Below are positions 45,266-54,900 of a DNA stretch of 64,000 nt, piece by piece. The position numbers were made by a program, and so were the translations under genes. Each line of letters opens with the position of its first letter. Position 1 is the stretch's first letter. Source of the stretch: G963663495 sp963663495 (GTDB lineage Bacteria > Bacteroidota > Rhodothermia > Rhodothermales > Bin80); the NCBI GenBank assembly GCA_963663495.1, contig OY760427.1:124001-188000 (forward strand). Reading direction: 5' to 3'. The notes below the pieces were generated by a model, which had not been told where the DNA came from, ran no database searches, and saw nothing but the letters and a program-made list of their open reading frames with translations.

Positions 45266-45304
45266 CGCCTGCGAAAACGCGTGGCACTCAGCCATATAAC
45301 TCCC

Positions 45305-45573
45305 AAATGCATGCAGAGGAGCAGTCATTTCCGATACTTCGGAGAAAATATCAGAAGACCGGTGCGCCTCGGCGATCTCGGCGTCCGTCAATCCCTCAAT
45401 GATCTGCATCGGTGCGGCAGCACGCATCGCCCGGTCAAGCGGGTCCCTTAGGAAAAGGCTACTATGTTCGTTTGTCCTCTGCACAGCGCGAGCCACCCAC
45501 TCGCCGAACAGGCTGTCGCCGCGTCGGAGATGATGATCAAGAAAGCTTAGCGGAGCGCCGACGGTGAAGGTGT
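45305..45573 (-). pseudogene. Eco57I-type DNA methylase/restriction enzyme, 3' part of split fragment
   Basis: On the reverse strand from 45573 the translation continues exactly from the other part at 60774: HTF, then TVGAPLSFLDHHLRRGDSLF, GEWVARAVQRT and onward to TAPLHAF, where the IS1595 end cuts it. The LSFLDHHLRxGDSL segment is characteristic of large N6-adenine methylases of the Eco57I/type IIG group. The join passes through the 8-bp duplication ACACCTTC and keeps the frame. Confidence 0.8.
45566..45573. repeat. Target duplication GAAGGTGT, left copy of the IS66-ended composite
   Basis: Identical to 60774-60781. It abuts GTAAGCGTGCGG at 45574 on this side and the reverse complement of GTATCCGTACGG at 60773 on the other. 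IS66 elements make 8-bp duplications. Confidence 0.88.
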
Positions 45574-46797
45574 GTAAGCGTGCGGTGAAGTACAGGGTAG
45601 CGGGCTTTTTGGCGGTTTTGGCGGGTACAGTGTGGTTGGAAGGAGGAGAGCATGTGGGCTTGCCCGATCTGGACGATTCGGCGTCCGGCAGCTAGGCGGC
45701 CTTACCCTATTGGGCTTGCCGTGCCCGTTTCCAATGATGGGGCAATAGCGCTGCTATGTCCTCGGCAGGATGTGTCGGGATGCGCTGGAATACTTCCATG
45801 AGCCATTCCATTGGGTTAACGTCGTGGAATTTGCAGGTTCCAAGGAGCGAATAGACCACGGCACCCCGCTGGGATGCATCATGGGATCCTGCGAACATGT
45901 AGTTCTTCCTACCAATAGCCAGTGGCCGTATCGCATTCTCAACCAGGTTATTGTCCAACTCCACACGGCCCTCATCCAGATATCGGGTCAGCCTTTGCCA
46001 ACGGCCAAGCGTATACTGGGTCGCCTTGGCCCACGGGCTCTTGGGTAAACCATTGTTCACCTCCAGCCACGGTTTCAGCTCCTCCAGTACAGGTCCGGCC
46101 CGTTCCTGTCGCAGTTGCTGACGAACATCCGCACTCGCACCCGTTTTGCGTAGCCAACGCTCTATGAGGTAGAGCTTGCGTATCTCCTTCAACACATGCG
46201 CGGCCTTATCCGGCTCATACGTCTTGCAGTCGAAGAACTTGCGCCGGGCATGCGCCATGCATGCGTAGAGCGTTACGGATGGGTCCGCATCAAAGATGTC
46301 GTAAGCTACATACCCGTCTGTCTGTAGCAATCCCTCATACCCGTGCAAAAACTCCACCGGACCCGCCCGAGCACGGGTCTTCCGGTATTCCATCACCAAC
46401 AGCCTCTGCTCTGGACTATGGTACACCCAATAAAAGCCTTTATGCAGCGATCCCTTCTTATCTCCATCCTGCACCTCAATCCCCGTCTCATCCGCCTGCA
46501 GATACCCGGTGGATAGCAACTCCTGCTTCAGAGCATCATACAACGGGGTCAGGTGCGACGCAGACTGCGATATCCAGCCTCCCAGCGTGGACTTCGCAAT
46601 CTCCACGCCTTCCCGACGAAACCGCTGCTGCTGACGGTACAAAGGCAGGTGGTCCGCATATTTGCCCACCACCACATCTGCCAACAACCCCGGACCCGCC
46701 ATGCCCTTGTTCACCATCCGTGGTGGCAACTCACCTATGATCACCCCCTTATCCTCATCCCCAGGGTCCACATACTTCGGACGCACATACTCAATAA

Positions 46798-49117
46798 CCT
46801 TACTTCGCCATTTCGTAGTGCTACTAACCTACGGAATTCTCCCGTGGCCATATTTGGACCGTTTTTTTCAGGAGCAGTGGATGGTGAGATTTACCGGATC
46901 GGTTGGAGTTGGTTTAGGGTGGTTTGAGTCCCTTTTGCCTGGTGTTTTGCCGCGATTTATCCCGGATCGTTTCCATCGGACGTAGCTCTGGTGGCTCCAT
47001 CTGGAGTACGCTATCTCAACCGTTGTGAAGGGACCATACGTCATGAGTCTGGAGGCTTCTGGCTCACCGGTGCACTCGCTTCCTCCACATGCTCGGTCAC
47101 GGTGCGGGTCGCATCCGGATCATACACGTATCCCAGTACCGCAAAGAACTGTACCATACTCGGAGGCAGATCCTGATCCACCTCCGTGATCAGGTACCGA
47201 TATTGGTTCTTAACCATCTTGGTCGTAATCCGACGAATCCTGTTCAACTTGTCTCGGATCGTCGCCCAACTATCATGAATCCCGTGTTCCTTGAGTCTGG
47301 TGCGAACCAGATGGGCAGCATGATAAGCCAGTACAGTGATGAACAGATGTCCTTCAATGCGGTCATCTCTGCTGTGGTAGATGGGCCGTAGACCGAGATC
47401 CGATTTCATGACTCTGAATGTGCGCTCAATCTCTGTAAGTCGCCAGTAGGTTCGTGCAACCGTTTCCACCGACCATCCGGTATGACTGGTCCGAAGCACA
47501 TACCCTCCGCTGGCCTGGGTGCGACGTGCATGCGAAGCACGCCGGGTCACCGTAACGGATTCTGCATGCTTGGTGCCCTCCTTTTTGCTGACCTCTACCT
47601 CATACAGGTGTGAGACCTTCTTGTACTTTTCCTTCAGACGACCAACCTTTATCGTGACCTTTTCATAGTTCTTCAAGTACCCGGGTTTCGAGAGTCCCTC
47701 ATGTAGTGTAGTGAGCGCCTTCACAAACTTCTTGCATTGGGTTTCAAGGATCTGATCCTCCTTCGCCTCACTGTGCACAAACACGCGCAGTTCCGCATTA
47801 TCTTCAACATCTTCAACATCTTCAACATCTTTTTCCTCTTTGGTGATCTTCCAGGCTTTGATCTTGACTCCCCCGGCGGTCGTAAACTGTTGATCCGGCT
47901 TGTTTTCGGGGACTGGAGGGGCTTTGGAACGCTCCACGGTGATCCAGTTCAGTCCCTGTTCTTTCAGGTAATGCAGATTCTTCTCCGTCGCAATGCCGGA
48001 GTCCATAATCACTGTGGGCGTAGCGCCGTTTAGTTTCTCAATCGCCTCTTTGAGCGTTGCCGGTTCCCCTGCATTGCTCGGCAGGATCTGCACATTGCGG
48101 GGGAACCCCGAACCATCCAGGGTGAGCGCCAGCGTAACCAATGGACAATCACTGCGCTTCTCCTTGCTGCGCCCATGCGACAACAACTTCCCTTTCTTCT
48201 TGCCGTGGTAATAGGTATTGGTTAAATCATAAAAGACGATCGTTTCTTCAAACTGCAATACCGCTTTGGTAATGCCAAAGAGTTTCTCCAGGATCTCATC
48301 CATATGCTTATGGATCAGATCAGTGCAACGATAGAGGGTGTTGAGACTCGGGGGTTCCAAATCCAGAAGCTGCAGAACACTGGAGGTTTTACACAGCCAT
48401 TTATGCGTTTCTCGTTCACTGCCCGGGTGGAGCATACGTCCGACGATCAGCGCACAGCAGAGCTTGACGTGTTTCTCGCAGAAGTTGAGCGAACGTAGCA
48501 GTACAGCCAGTCCGAGCTGTTCCAATGTCTGAAGGATCAGTCGTTCTCCGCCGACGGTCCGGGAATCGGGATGGGTTATTTTCTCTGGATCAATGAGGTG
48601 TTGCTGATGGGATGTGCGATGGATGTCGTAGCCCTTGCTTTCGAGATGTGCAACGATGTCGTCGACCGCATTGAGAAAGGCTTCATCATTCTGGAAAGGG
48701 AGGCTGGCTTTCCCTTTGAGTCGGGCAGTAACACAGTGGGTCAGCTCCCCCCACAGACTGCGGGGGATGTTGAAGTTCGGGCCGAGATTAAGGAGGGTAC
48801 GGTGTTTGGAGGTACCGTCTTTGCGATAGGATTCGATGAGGGCAAAGCTGTTGCATTTCTTACCGTCTTTACGTTTGTAGGGTCGGTTTCGGATAAACAT
48901 GATCGGAGTGCGGAATTGGTACGGGGTAAGGTACCGGGGTGGTTGGGGGGAGGTTCCCGTACACACCTCTATAGCACTACATTGCCTTTTCCGAAAAAGT
49001 CGGCTAAAAAAGGTCGAAAAACGCCGAATGTCGCCGAAATAGCCCTATTAGGAGGGAAAAACGAGAGAATTGGAGACGGAACTCAGCGTTTTTCCCTGAC
49101 TGGATGGCGAAGTTAGG
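46798..49117 (-). mobile_element. IS1634-family insertion sequence, complete (2320 bp)
   Basis: Ends are CCTTACTTCGCCATTTCG at 46798 and, read inward from 49117, CCTAACTTCGCCATCCAG. ATAA lies on both sides (46794-46797 and 49118-49121). It is inserted in tnpC of the left IS66. Remnants of the same element occur at 23870-24440 and, as a terminal 37 bp in opposite orientation, at 50411-50447. Confidence 0.88.
47041..48900 (-). CDS. IS1634-family transposase
   Basis: 619 residues from ATG 48900 (MFIRNRPYKRKDGKKCNSFA), chosen over the upstream open frame to 48966. It contains the family patterns IVFYDLTNTYYHGKKKGKLL, TVIMDSGIATEKNLHYLKEQ and ETVARTYWRLTEIERTFRVM, with DDE residues expected in these blocks. 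A short Glu/Asp repeat (EDVEDVEDVEDN) sits mid-protein and comes from a CTTCAACAT tandem near 47805-47830. Intact, so the element is potentially active. Confidence 0.88.
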   Translation of the reverse strand: MFIRNRPYKRKDGKKCNSFALIESYRKDGTSKHRTLLNLGPNFNIPRSLWGELTHCVTARLKGKASLPFQNDEAFLNAVDDIVAHLESKGYDIHRTSHQQHLIDPEKITHPDSRTVGGERLILQTLEQLGLAVLLRSLNFCEKHVKLCCALIVGRMLHPGSERETHKWLCKTSSVLQLLDLEPPSLNTLYRCTDLIHKHMDEILEKLFGITKAVLQFEETIVFYDLTNTYYHGKKKGKLLSHGRSKEKRSDCPLVTLALTLDGSGFPRNVQILPSNAGEPATLKEAIEKLNGATPTVIMDSGIATEKNLHYLKEQGLNWITVERSKAPPVPENKPDQQFTTAGGVKIKAWKITKEEKDVEDVEDVEDNAELRVFVHSEAKEDQILETQCKKFVKALTTLHEGLSKPGYLKNYEKVTIKVGRLKEKYKKVSHLYEVEVSKKEGTKHAESVTVTRRASHARRTQASGGYVLRTSHTGWSVETVARTYWRLTEIERTFRVMKSDLGLRPIYHSRDDRIEGHLFITVLAYHAAHLVRTRLKEHGIHDSWATIRDKLNRIRRITTKMVKNQYRYLITEVDQDLPPSMVQFFAVLGYVYDPDATRTVTEHVEEASAPVSQKPPDS

Positions 49118-49689
49118 ATAACCTTCCTATGGGTGGGTACACGCTCCAGAACCAGCGTCTTCTCCGCCCCGATGCACGTCATACCACTGGTATCCCCGTC
49201 AGGCTCAATAGTAATCGTTTCGCGGGGCAGTTTCTTCAGCAGATCGTCCAGCGCTTTACGCTTGGGCTTGCCCTTCTTCTTCTGCCGCCCGTTCGCCTTT
49301 TGCCCATTCTTCGTCTGTCCATTCGTCTCCGGCTCCGGTAGAGGGACCTCCTGCTCCGGCTCATCGAATAACGTGCCCTGCTGCGGGTCATTCAGCACAC
49401 ACTTTTCACTCTTGGGACTGTATAGCGCGCGTAGCGCTAGCATCAGCCGGTTATTCATATTCCCCAATTCTGCCTCAAGCCGGCTGCATCGATCATGCAG
49501 CTGGCTATTCTTTCTCTCCAATTCTGCATTATCCCGGCTGTACTGATCAAAGGCACTGGCCAATTCGGGGTGCTGTGCAAGCAACGCAACCTGCGCGGGG
49601 GAGAGGATAGAATGTGCTTCGGGCTGCATGGTAAGCTAGCAATACCAGCATATTTCTTGTTCCCGAATCACACATTATATTTGGCCCGA

Positions 49690-50028
49690 TTATCGGCTTT
49701 TTACCGCATATCGGGGCCGATATTTCACCGTCTTCAACGACACCCCCTCCAGCATCATCACCATCTGTGCCCATGTCGGCACATCCTCCTCTGGCAACGC
49801 AAACGTACCCGTCTCCAAGCGCTTGTAGAAGATCGCAAAGCCGTTCCGATCCCATGTGAGCGCCTTCAAATGGTTTCGCCTCCTGTTGATGAATACAAAG
49901 ATGTCTCCCGACATCGGATTCCGCTTCATGCCGCTCTTTACCAAAGCGCACAAGCCGTCAAAGCTTGTGCGCATGTCCACCGGCGGTCGGTAAAAGAAGT
50001 ACCGGTGCGAAGGTGCCAGTCCGATCAT
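49690..50028 (-). CDS. tnpB: IS66 accessory protein TnpB (Orf2)
   Basis: 112 residues from ATG 50028, with the IS66 Orf2 pattern HRYFFYRPPVDMRTSFDGLC and GDIFVFINRRRNHLKALTWD. It is needed for IS66 transposition by unknown means and is unrelated to the RNA-guided TnpB nucleases elsewhere in this window. Its ATG overlaps the TnpA stop as ATGA. Confidence 0.88.
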   Translation of the reverse strand: MIGLAPSHRYFFYRPPVDMRTSFDGLCALVKSGMKRNPMSGDIFVFINRRRNHLKALTWDRNGFAIFYKRLETGTFALPEEDVPTWAQMVMMLEGVSLKTVKYRPRYAVKSR

Positions 50029-50348
50029 GACTGCGTCAGCCTGGGCAGGTACGAAGCAGAGACCGGTGCAAAGAACCGCACCCGTATCCCACCCGGATAT
50101 GCGATCTCTACCTGTGCCGCTTCCCTTGGTGCTGCACTGCCTATCTCCACGAAGCCTCGGCTGTCCTCGGCTGCAGTCTCCTGGCGATACTTCCGCCTCC
50201 AATAATTCAACTGCCCATACGAGATGCCGTGCTTTGCACAAAACGCCGCTGCGGACCGGGTCCTTTCGTTATACTGCTCTACCAGCGGAAACATCTCTTC
50301 CGCCGTACGTTTGGGCTGTACCATGCGATCTGGGGTCTGGGTTCTCAC
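50025..50348 (-). CDS. tnpA: IS66 accessory protein TnpA (Orf1)
   Basis: 107 residues with an N-terminal helix-turn-helix (RSAAAFCAKHGISYGQLNYW). It is the first gene of the left IS66, with the terminal repeat 62 bp upstream at 50410. An internal ATG giving MVQPKRTAEEM is an alternative start. Its TGA overlaps the next gene's ATG by the usual ATGA. Confidence 0.85.
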   Translation of the reverse strand: MRTQTPDRMVQPKRTAEEMFPLVEQYNERTRSAAAFCAKHGISYGQLNYWRRKYRQETAAEDSRGFVEIGSAAPREAAQVEIAYPGGIRVRFFAPVSASYLPRLTQS

Positions 50349-50410
50349 GTCTAGGGGTAAGCTCCCCAGAACCCATCACCCAATCAAGATGTAGTTCACC
50401 GCACGCTTAC

Positions 50411-50447
50411 CCGTAGGTTAGTAGCACTACGAAATGGCGAAGTTAGG
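50411..50447. repeat. IS1634 terminal 37-bp remnant
   Basis: Reverse complement of the first 37 bp of IS1634 (ending GGCGAAGTTAGG). The left IS66 ends exactly at 50410, so IS66 inserted into or recombined with an older IS1634 copy here. The IS1634 end in turn cuts the 5' end of the IS256 gene. Confidence 0.85.
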
Positions 50448-50458
50448 TTGAGGAGCTG

Positions 50459-51619
50459 TTGGCTAAATTGGTCATGGAAGAGGAGGTAGAGTCGCTCTGT
50501 GGCAAGCCCTACGCGAGAGACGATGTGCACGACGGACGTTACGAGAGATGGGGGACCAATCCGGGTTCAATCAGGATCATGGGGAAACGCCTGAAGATCC
50601 GGGTGCAGCGCGTACGGGATAAGAAAGAGGGCAAGGAGCGTCCTCTGGAGACCTATTGTGAGCTACGCAATGCATCGGTTGAAGAGGAGAACAATCTGAC
50701 GGAAAACATTCTTCTTGGGATCAGCCAGCGGGATTATCACCGTGTGGTCAGCGCGTTTGCGGACAGTTATGGGTTGAGCGCTTCCTCGGTCAGTCGCACT
50801 TTCAAGAAGAAGAGTGCGGAGGCCCTCAAGAAGTTCGAAGAACGCGATCTGTCTTCGGAAACCTATGTGACGCTGCTGATAGATGGCAAGTACTTGCAGG
50901 AGTGCCAGATCGTGCTGTGTATGAGCATTACGGCAGACGGAAAGAAGGAGATCTTGGGCATGGTGGAGACGACCACGGAGAATGCGGAGGCAATTGCAGG
51001 TTTGTTGGAAGGCCTGATCAATCGCGGCCTGTGCTATGACCAGGGCCTGCTGTGCGTTGTGGATGGAGCGAAGGGGCTGTACAAGGCGGTAAAGGATGTC
51101 TTCGGCGACTACACGCAGGTGCAGCGTTGTACCTAGCACAAGCGGGAGAATGTGGTGAGCAAGCTCACGAAAAAGGAGGATGCGCCCAAGGTGCGTCGGA
51201 AGATGCAGGAGGCGTATCGTGAAGACACGTACGACGACGCAAAAGCGGGGCTTGAGACCCTACGGGATGACTTGGAGGAACAAGGGGAGGAAGCGGCCGC
51301 ACGTAGCCTGGAAGAGGGCATGGAAGAGACGCTGACACTGCACAGGCTGGGTGTGGCGGATACGGTCGGATGCAGTCTGCTAACCACCAACATCATTGAG
51401 AATGTCAACGGCCAGCTGGCTAATCGAACGCGGCGGATCAGACGTTGGGTAAACTCAGATCAACGTCACCGATGGGTAGCAATGGCTATGCTGGAAACCG
51501 AACCCCGATTATGCAAGCTTAGCTGTGCAAAACACCTTCCGAAGCTCCAAAAAGCCCCGCTAAAATGTGTGCCGAAACCGTATCTTGGGCCCACTCCTAA
51601 GCCGGTCTTGAAAAAATAG
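50459..51619 (+). pseudogene. IS256-family transposase, 5'-truncated with amber stop
   Basis: The frame reads NASVEEENNLTENILLGISQ, LLIDGKYLQECQIVLCMSIT and LCVVDGAKGLYKAVKDVFGD, then VQRCT followed by TAG (51134-51136), then HKRENVVSKLTKKED through TTNIIENVNGQLANRTRRIR. IS256 proteins have CTWHK at this place, so TGG has mutated to TAG. The N-terminus is also missing, cut by the IS1634 remnant. It is inactive. Confidence 0.88.
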
Positions 51620-51643
51620 ACCAACTAAATCTGGCACCATGCC

Positions 51644-51806
51644 GTCCTGCTACCTCCATACAATAGTAACGCCCCTGGTAACGGTCTGTAAACGCCTCCT
51701 ATCCATTACGCTTCAGCTTGCCCACCGCAGCGCTCTCAGCGAATCCGTCTGCAGCCGCGGCACGCTCCCACTGGCGCAATGCGCCTGCTTCAGGCCTTCC
51801 GAACGT
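51644..51806. repeat. 163-bp direct repeat, left copy
   Basis: GTCCTG...GAACGT is repeated almost perfectly at 58556-58718, same orientation and length, on either side of the Calx-beta gene. On the reverse strand the repeat reads as a short C-terminus (RPEAGALRQWERAAAADGFA, then ESAAVGKLKRNG and stop), not recognised. It may be the tail of a gene duplicated when the cargo was acquired, or a substrate for loss of the cargo by recombination. Confidence 0.88.
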
Positions 51807-51950
51807 GCCTCACAATTGTTCGAATACGCAGACCATACCTGTCTGCCCGTAAGGCGATATAATGGGGAATAACATAATTGCCGATTAGATTTTCTGCCAG
51901 TATTGCCAAACAATTATTCCAAGATTGTGTAAAATTTTGAACATGGGGAA
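51807..51950. other. Leader region of the giant surface protein gene
   Basis: 144 bp, AT-richer than its surroundings, between the direct repeat and the GTG start at 51951. It must contain the promoter if the gene has its own. No confident promoter motif or ribosome-binding site was identified. Confidence 0.4.
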
Positions 51951-54900
51951 GTGACGCCACGCAAGAGGATGGGCAAAGTAAAGATGCTGTTACACGCCGG
52001 CTCTTGTAGGGCGGCATTTGTTGCTGTCGGGATGCTCGGTGCGGCGGCTGTACCGCATGTGGTTAGTCAGACATTGGAAGGAATCCACACCGGAGTCGCC
52101 CAACCACTGCAGGGTCAGGCATGGGTCAATCCGCACGCGGATGAAAGCCACAGAGATGTAGCGTGGCACTTGAGAGAAGCGCAGGTATCCGACACGTTAG
52201 AGGCGGAATGTGTGAGCAATCTGGAGGAAGCGGACGGTGTTGCGGCGCTTTGTACTGGGCTTGGAGGATGGTTACCGTACACACATGCATGGGTCTCAGG
52301 GCGCCGGTTCGTGGCCGCAACTGATCACACAACGGGGTTTTCCGGTTTCGACGGGGTGCATTCTCAGGCAGCATTTGATCCAAAGCAGGAAGGCTTGGCA
52401 GGATTCGGTGAGCGGGTCATCCGTGCCCCGGATGCTGGCCTGCTGGACCAGGACATTCGTATGGAGGTTAGCATCACCGCCTCCGAAAGACACGCAGAGA
52501 CCGACGCGCTTGCCGCGCAATCTTTACAGCGATGTACTGTTCCAGGGGGGCGGGGTGTTCGCGCATACTGTTTCGAAGGTGGTGGACCGTATACGGTTAA
52601 ATTTAGGAAAGACTTGCGCAACCCTGCTAACCAGGACCGCGAATACGAGGTATCGTATCACGGTGGTTCTGCGACCGAAGGTCAGATTGTAAACGGCGTG
52701 CCGGTGCCCTCGGACACTGATTTTCAAAGTATCGATCCATTCACGATAATAATTCCTAAGGGAAACAAGAGAGGCATTAATTCCTTCTTGCTGGAGTTGT
52801 ACGATGATAGCGACACAGAAATGGATGAGACAATCGAACTGATTACCCACCGCGTGGACACACCGACTCCTGTTCCAGGGAATAAAGTCAGGATTAACAT
52901 ACTGGATGACGATTCGTCCTATCTGTTCTTTAAAGAGTATGTAAACCCCGTGTACGAGTGCGATGGTTATGCATCGGTGCCGATCGTCCTTGTGGGACAA
53001 TCCGAGCAGGAAGTCACGGTCGATTTTTCGACGGAAAGTTCTGTGATTTTTATACAGGATCCTGCAGCACCAGATGCAGATTTCACGCCCGTGGAGTCAA
53101 CGCTCACATTCAGTCCCGGCGAAACAGAAAAGATTGTAAGAATTGATATAGCTGCGGATGAGATACCCGAGCATCCCCCTGAGTACTTCCCGGTGGCGAT
53201 GGCGAATCCCGTGAATGCCCGGCTTATTCCCCCGACTCCAAGGTGGGACTTGACCTACGCAGTTGTACAAATTCGTGATGAGAGTTGCCTACCTCCATGG
53301 CAGGTTGCGGACGCTGTGGCAAATGAAGGCGATGGCACGATTGACTTTGATGTCAAGTGGACTGGTTTCAGCGGTAACGATGAGCGGATATACTACAAGA
53401 CCATCAATGGTACTGCTACAGCCGGGCAGGATTACGAGGCGAAAACAGACTTCATAACGTTCTCTACGCTGAACTCAACCGGGAGTGTCAGCAAGGAAAC
53501 AATCTCAATTAACATAATTGATGATCTTCTTGTAGAGCCCGACATGGAGCACTTTTCCGTAAGGCTTTGGAGTCAGACATCTCCAGCCCTCATGGCAAAG
53601 GCTAAGGGTACAATTGAGGACGACGATGGTGTGCCGGTGGTTTCGATTGATGGCGGACCGGATGTGACCGAGGGAGAGGGAGCTAACTTCACCATCACAG
53701 TAAATCTAGTCTCGACCACTACTCTGACGATCACACTTGAGGTCGCACAGTCAGGAGATTATGTAGCTGTCGGTGATTTGGGCACGAAGATGGTAGACAT
53801 AGGCACGAGCGGCACGAAAACGTACACGGTGGGCACTATATCGGACAACGTAGACGAGCCACCCGGATCAGTAACGGCAACGTTGCAGGCGGGTACTGGA
53901 TACACGGTGGCTGACCCACCTGACCATGAGGCCAGCGTAAACGTAGTAGACGACGACACACCGGAACTGGAGCTGAACCCGTCAAGCCTTGAAATTCCGG
54001 AAGGGAGTACCGGTTCTTACACGGTGAAGCTTGCTACACAGCCGACCGGCACCGTGACCGTGAACATCACTGGATATGCAGGTACAGACCTGAAACCAAA
54101 TGAGAACACACTGACCTTCACGGCCGCTGCTTGGAGTACTGCGCAGTTAGTCACCGTGACAGCGGAGCATGATGACGACGCTACTAACGACGCTGCAACA
54201 CTTGCGCACACCGCTTCTGGCGGGGGCTACGGATCGGTGAGCAGGGATTTACCTGTGACGGTGACAGATGACGACACGCCGGGGTTACGAATTGAGCCGA
54301 TTACTTTAGCCGTGCTTGAAGGGGCGTCGGGCATATACCGCGTAGCACTGGAGACAGAACCGACCGGTACAGTGACGGTGACTATTGGAAGCGACAATAG
54401 CGACGTGACGATGGTCGGTACTCCGCTGACATTCACTGCCGGTGATTGGGATTCGAAACAGACGGTAACGGTGCGTGCGGCGGAAGACGCAGACACGGAC
54501 GACGACATTGCTGTGCTTACGCACACTGCATCGGGAGGGGATTATGATTCCGTGACAGGGCCTGCTGTCACGGTGACGGTGAAGGACGATGATCCGGTGG
54601 CAGGGTTGGTGGTATCGCCCACTTACCTTTCGGTGACAGAGGGGGCGGAAGAGCATTTTTCGGTACGGCTACTCGCGGAACCCACGCAGGCGGTCAATGT
54701 GGGGATCACGGGCGATGCGGGAACAGGATTAGGGGTAAGCCCGACTATGCTGCGGTTTACATCGGAGGATTGGAGCAGGCCTATTACGGTGATAGTCCGT
54801 GCGGAGGAGGACGACGATGTGATGGATGCAAGTGTACAGCTCACCCTTGCAGCATCCGGGGGTGTGTATGATGGTGAGACAGAGGATGTGGACATAGATA

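Larger units (their letters stand above)
43531..45304 (+). mobile_element. IS1595-family element with passengers
   Basis: The left terminus is GGGAGTTATATAGCTGACTG at 43531. The right terminus, read inward from 45304, is GGGAGTTATATGGCTGAGTG. The terminal repeats extend about 27 bp with few mismatches. Contents are the transposase (43655-44611), a C5-methyltransferase tail (44633-44860) and a small intact gene (45101-45265). Both ends are also the source of the MITE-like segments next to tnpB elsewhere. The target duplication is shared with the far end of the 18.9-kb block, not with its own right side. Confidence 0.82.
45707..49629 (-). pseudogene. tnpC: IS66 transposase TnpC, split by IS1634
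   Basis: The N-terminal part (from ATG 49629; coiled-coil-like start LASAFDQYSRDNAELERKNS, then the Lys-rich linker and ETITIEPDGDTSGMTCIGAE) reads down to THRKVI. The C-terminal part resumes as EYVRPKYVDPGDEDKG and continues through GYLQADETGIEVQDG, YACMAHARRKFFDC and ELDNNLVENAIRPLAIGRKN to the stop at 45707. The IS1634 element at 46798-49117 sits exactly between, with an ATAA duplication. Removing it restores a continuous IS66 transposase of normal size, so inactivation is recent. Confidence 0.88.

Noticed and set aside
45047..45496. A 149-codon frame on the reverse strand
   Set aside because: It is a chimera: the first part is the methylase fragment and the rest is IS1595 end DNA antisense to the small passenger gene.
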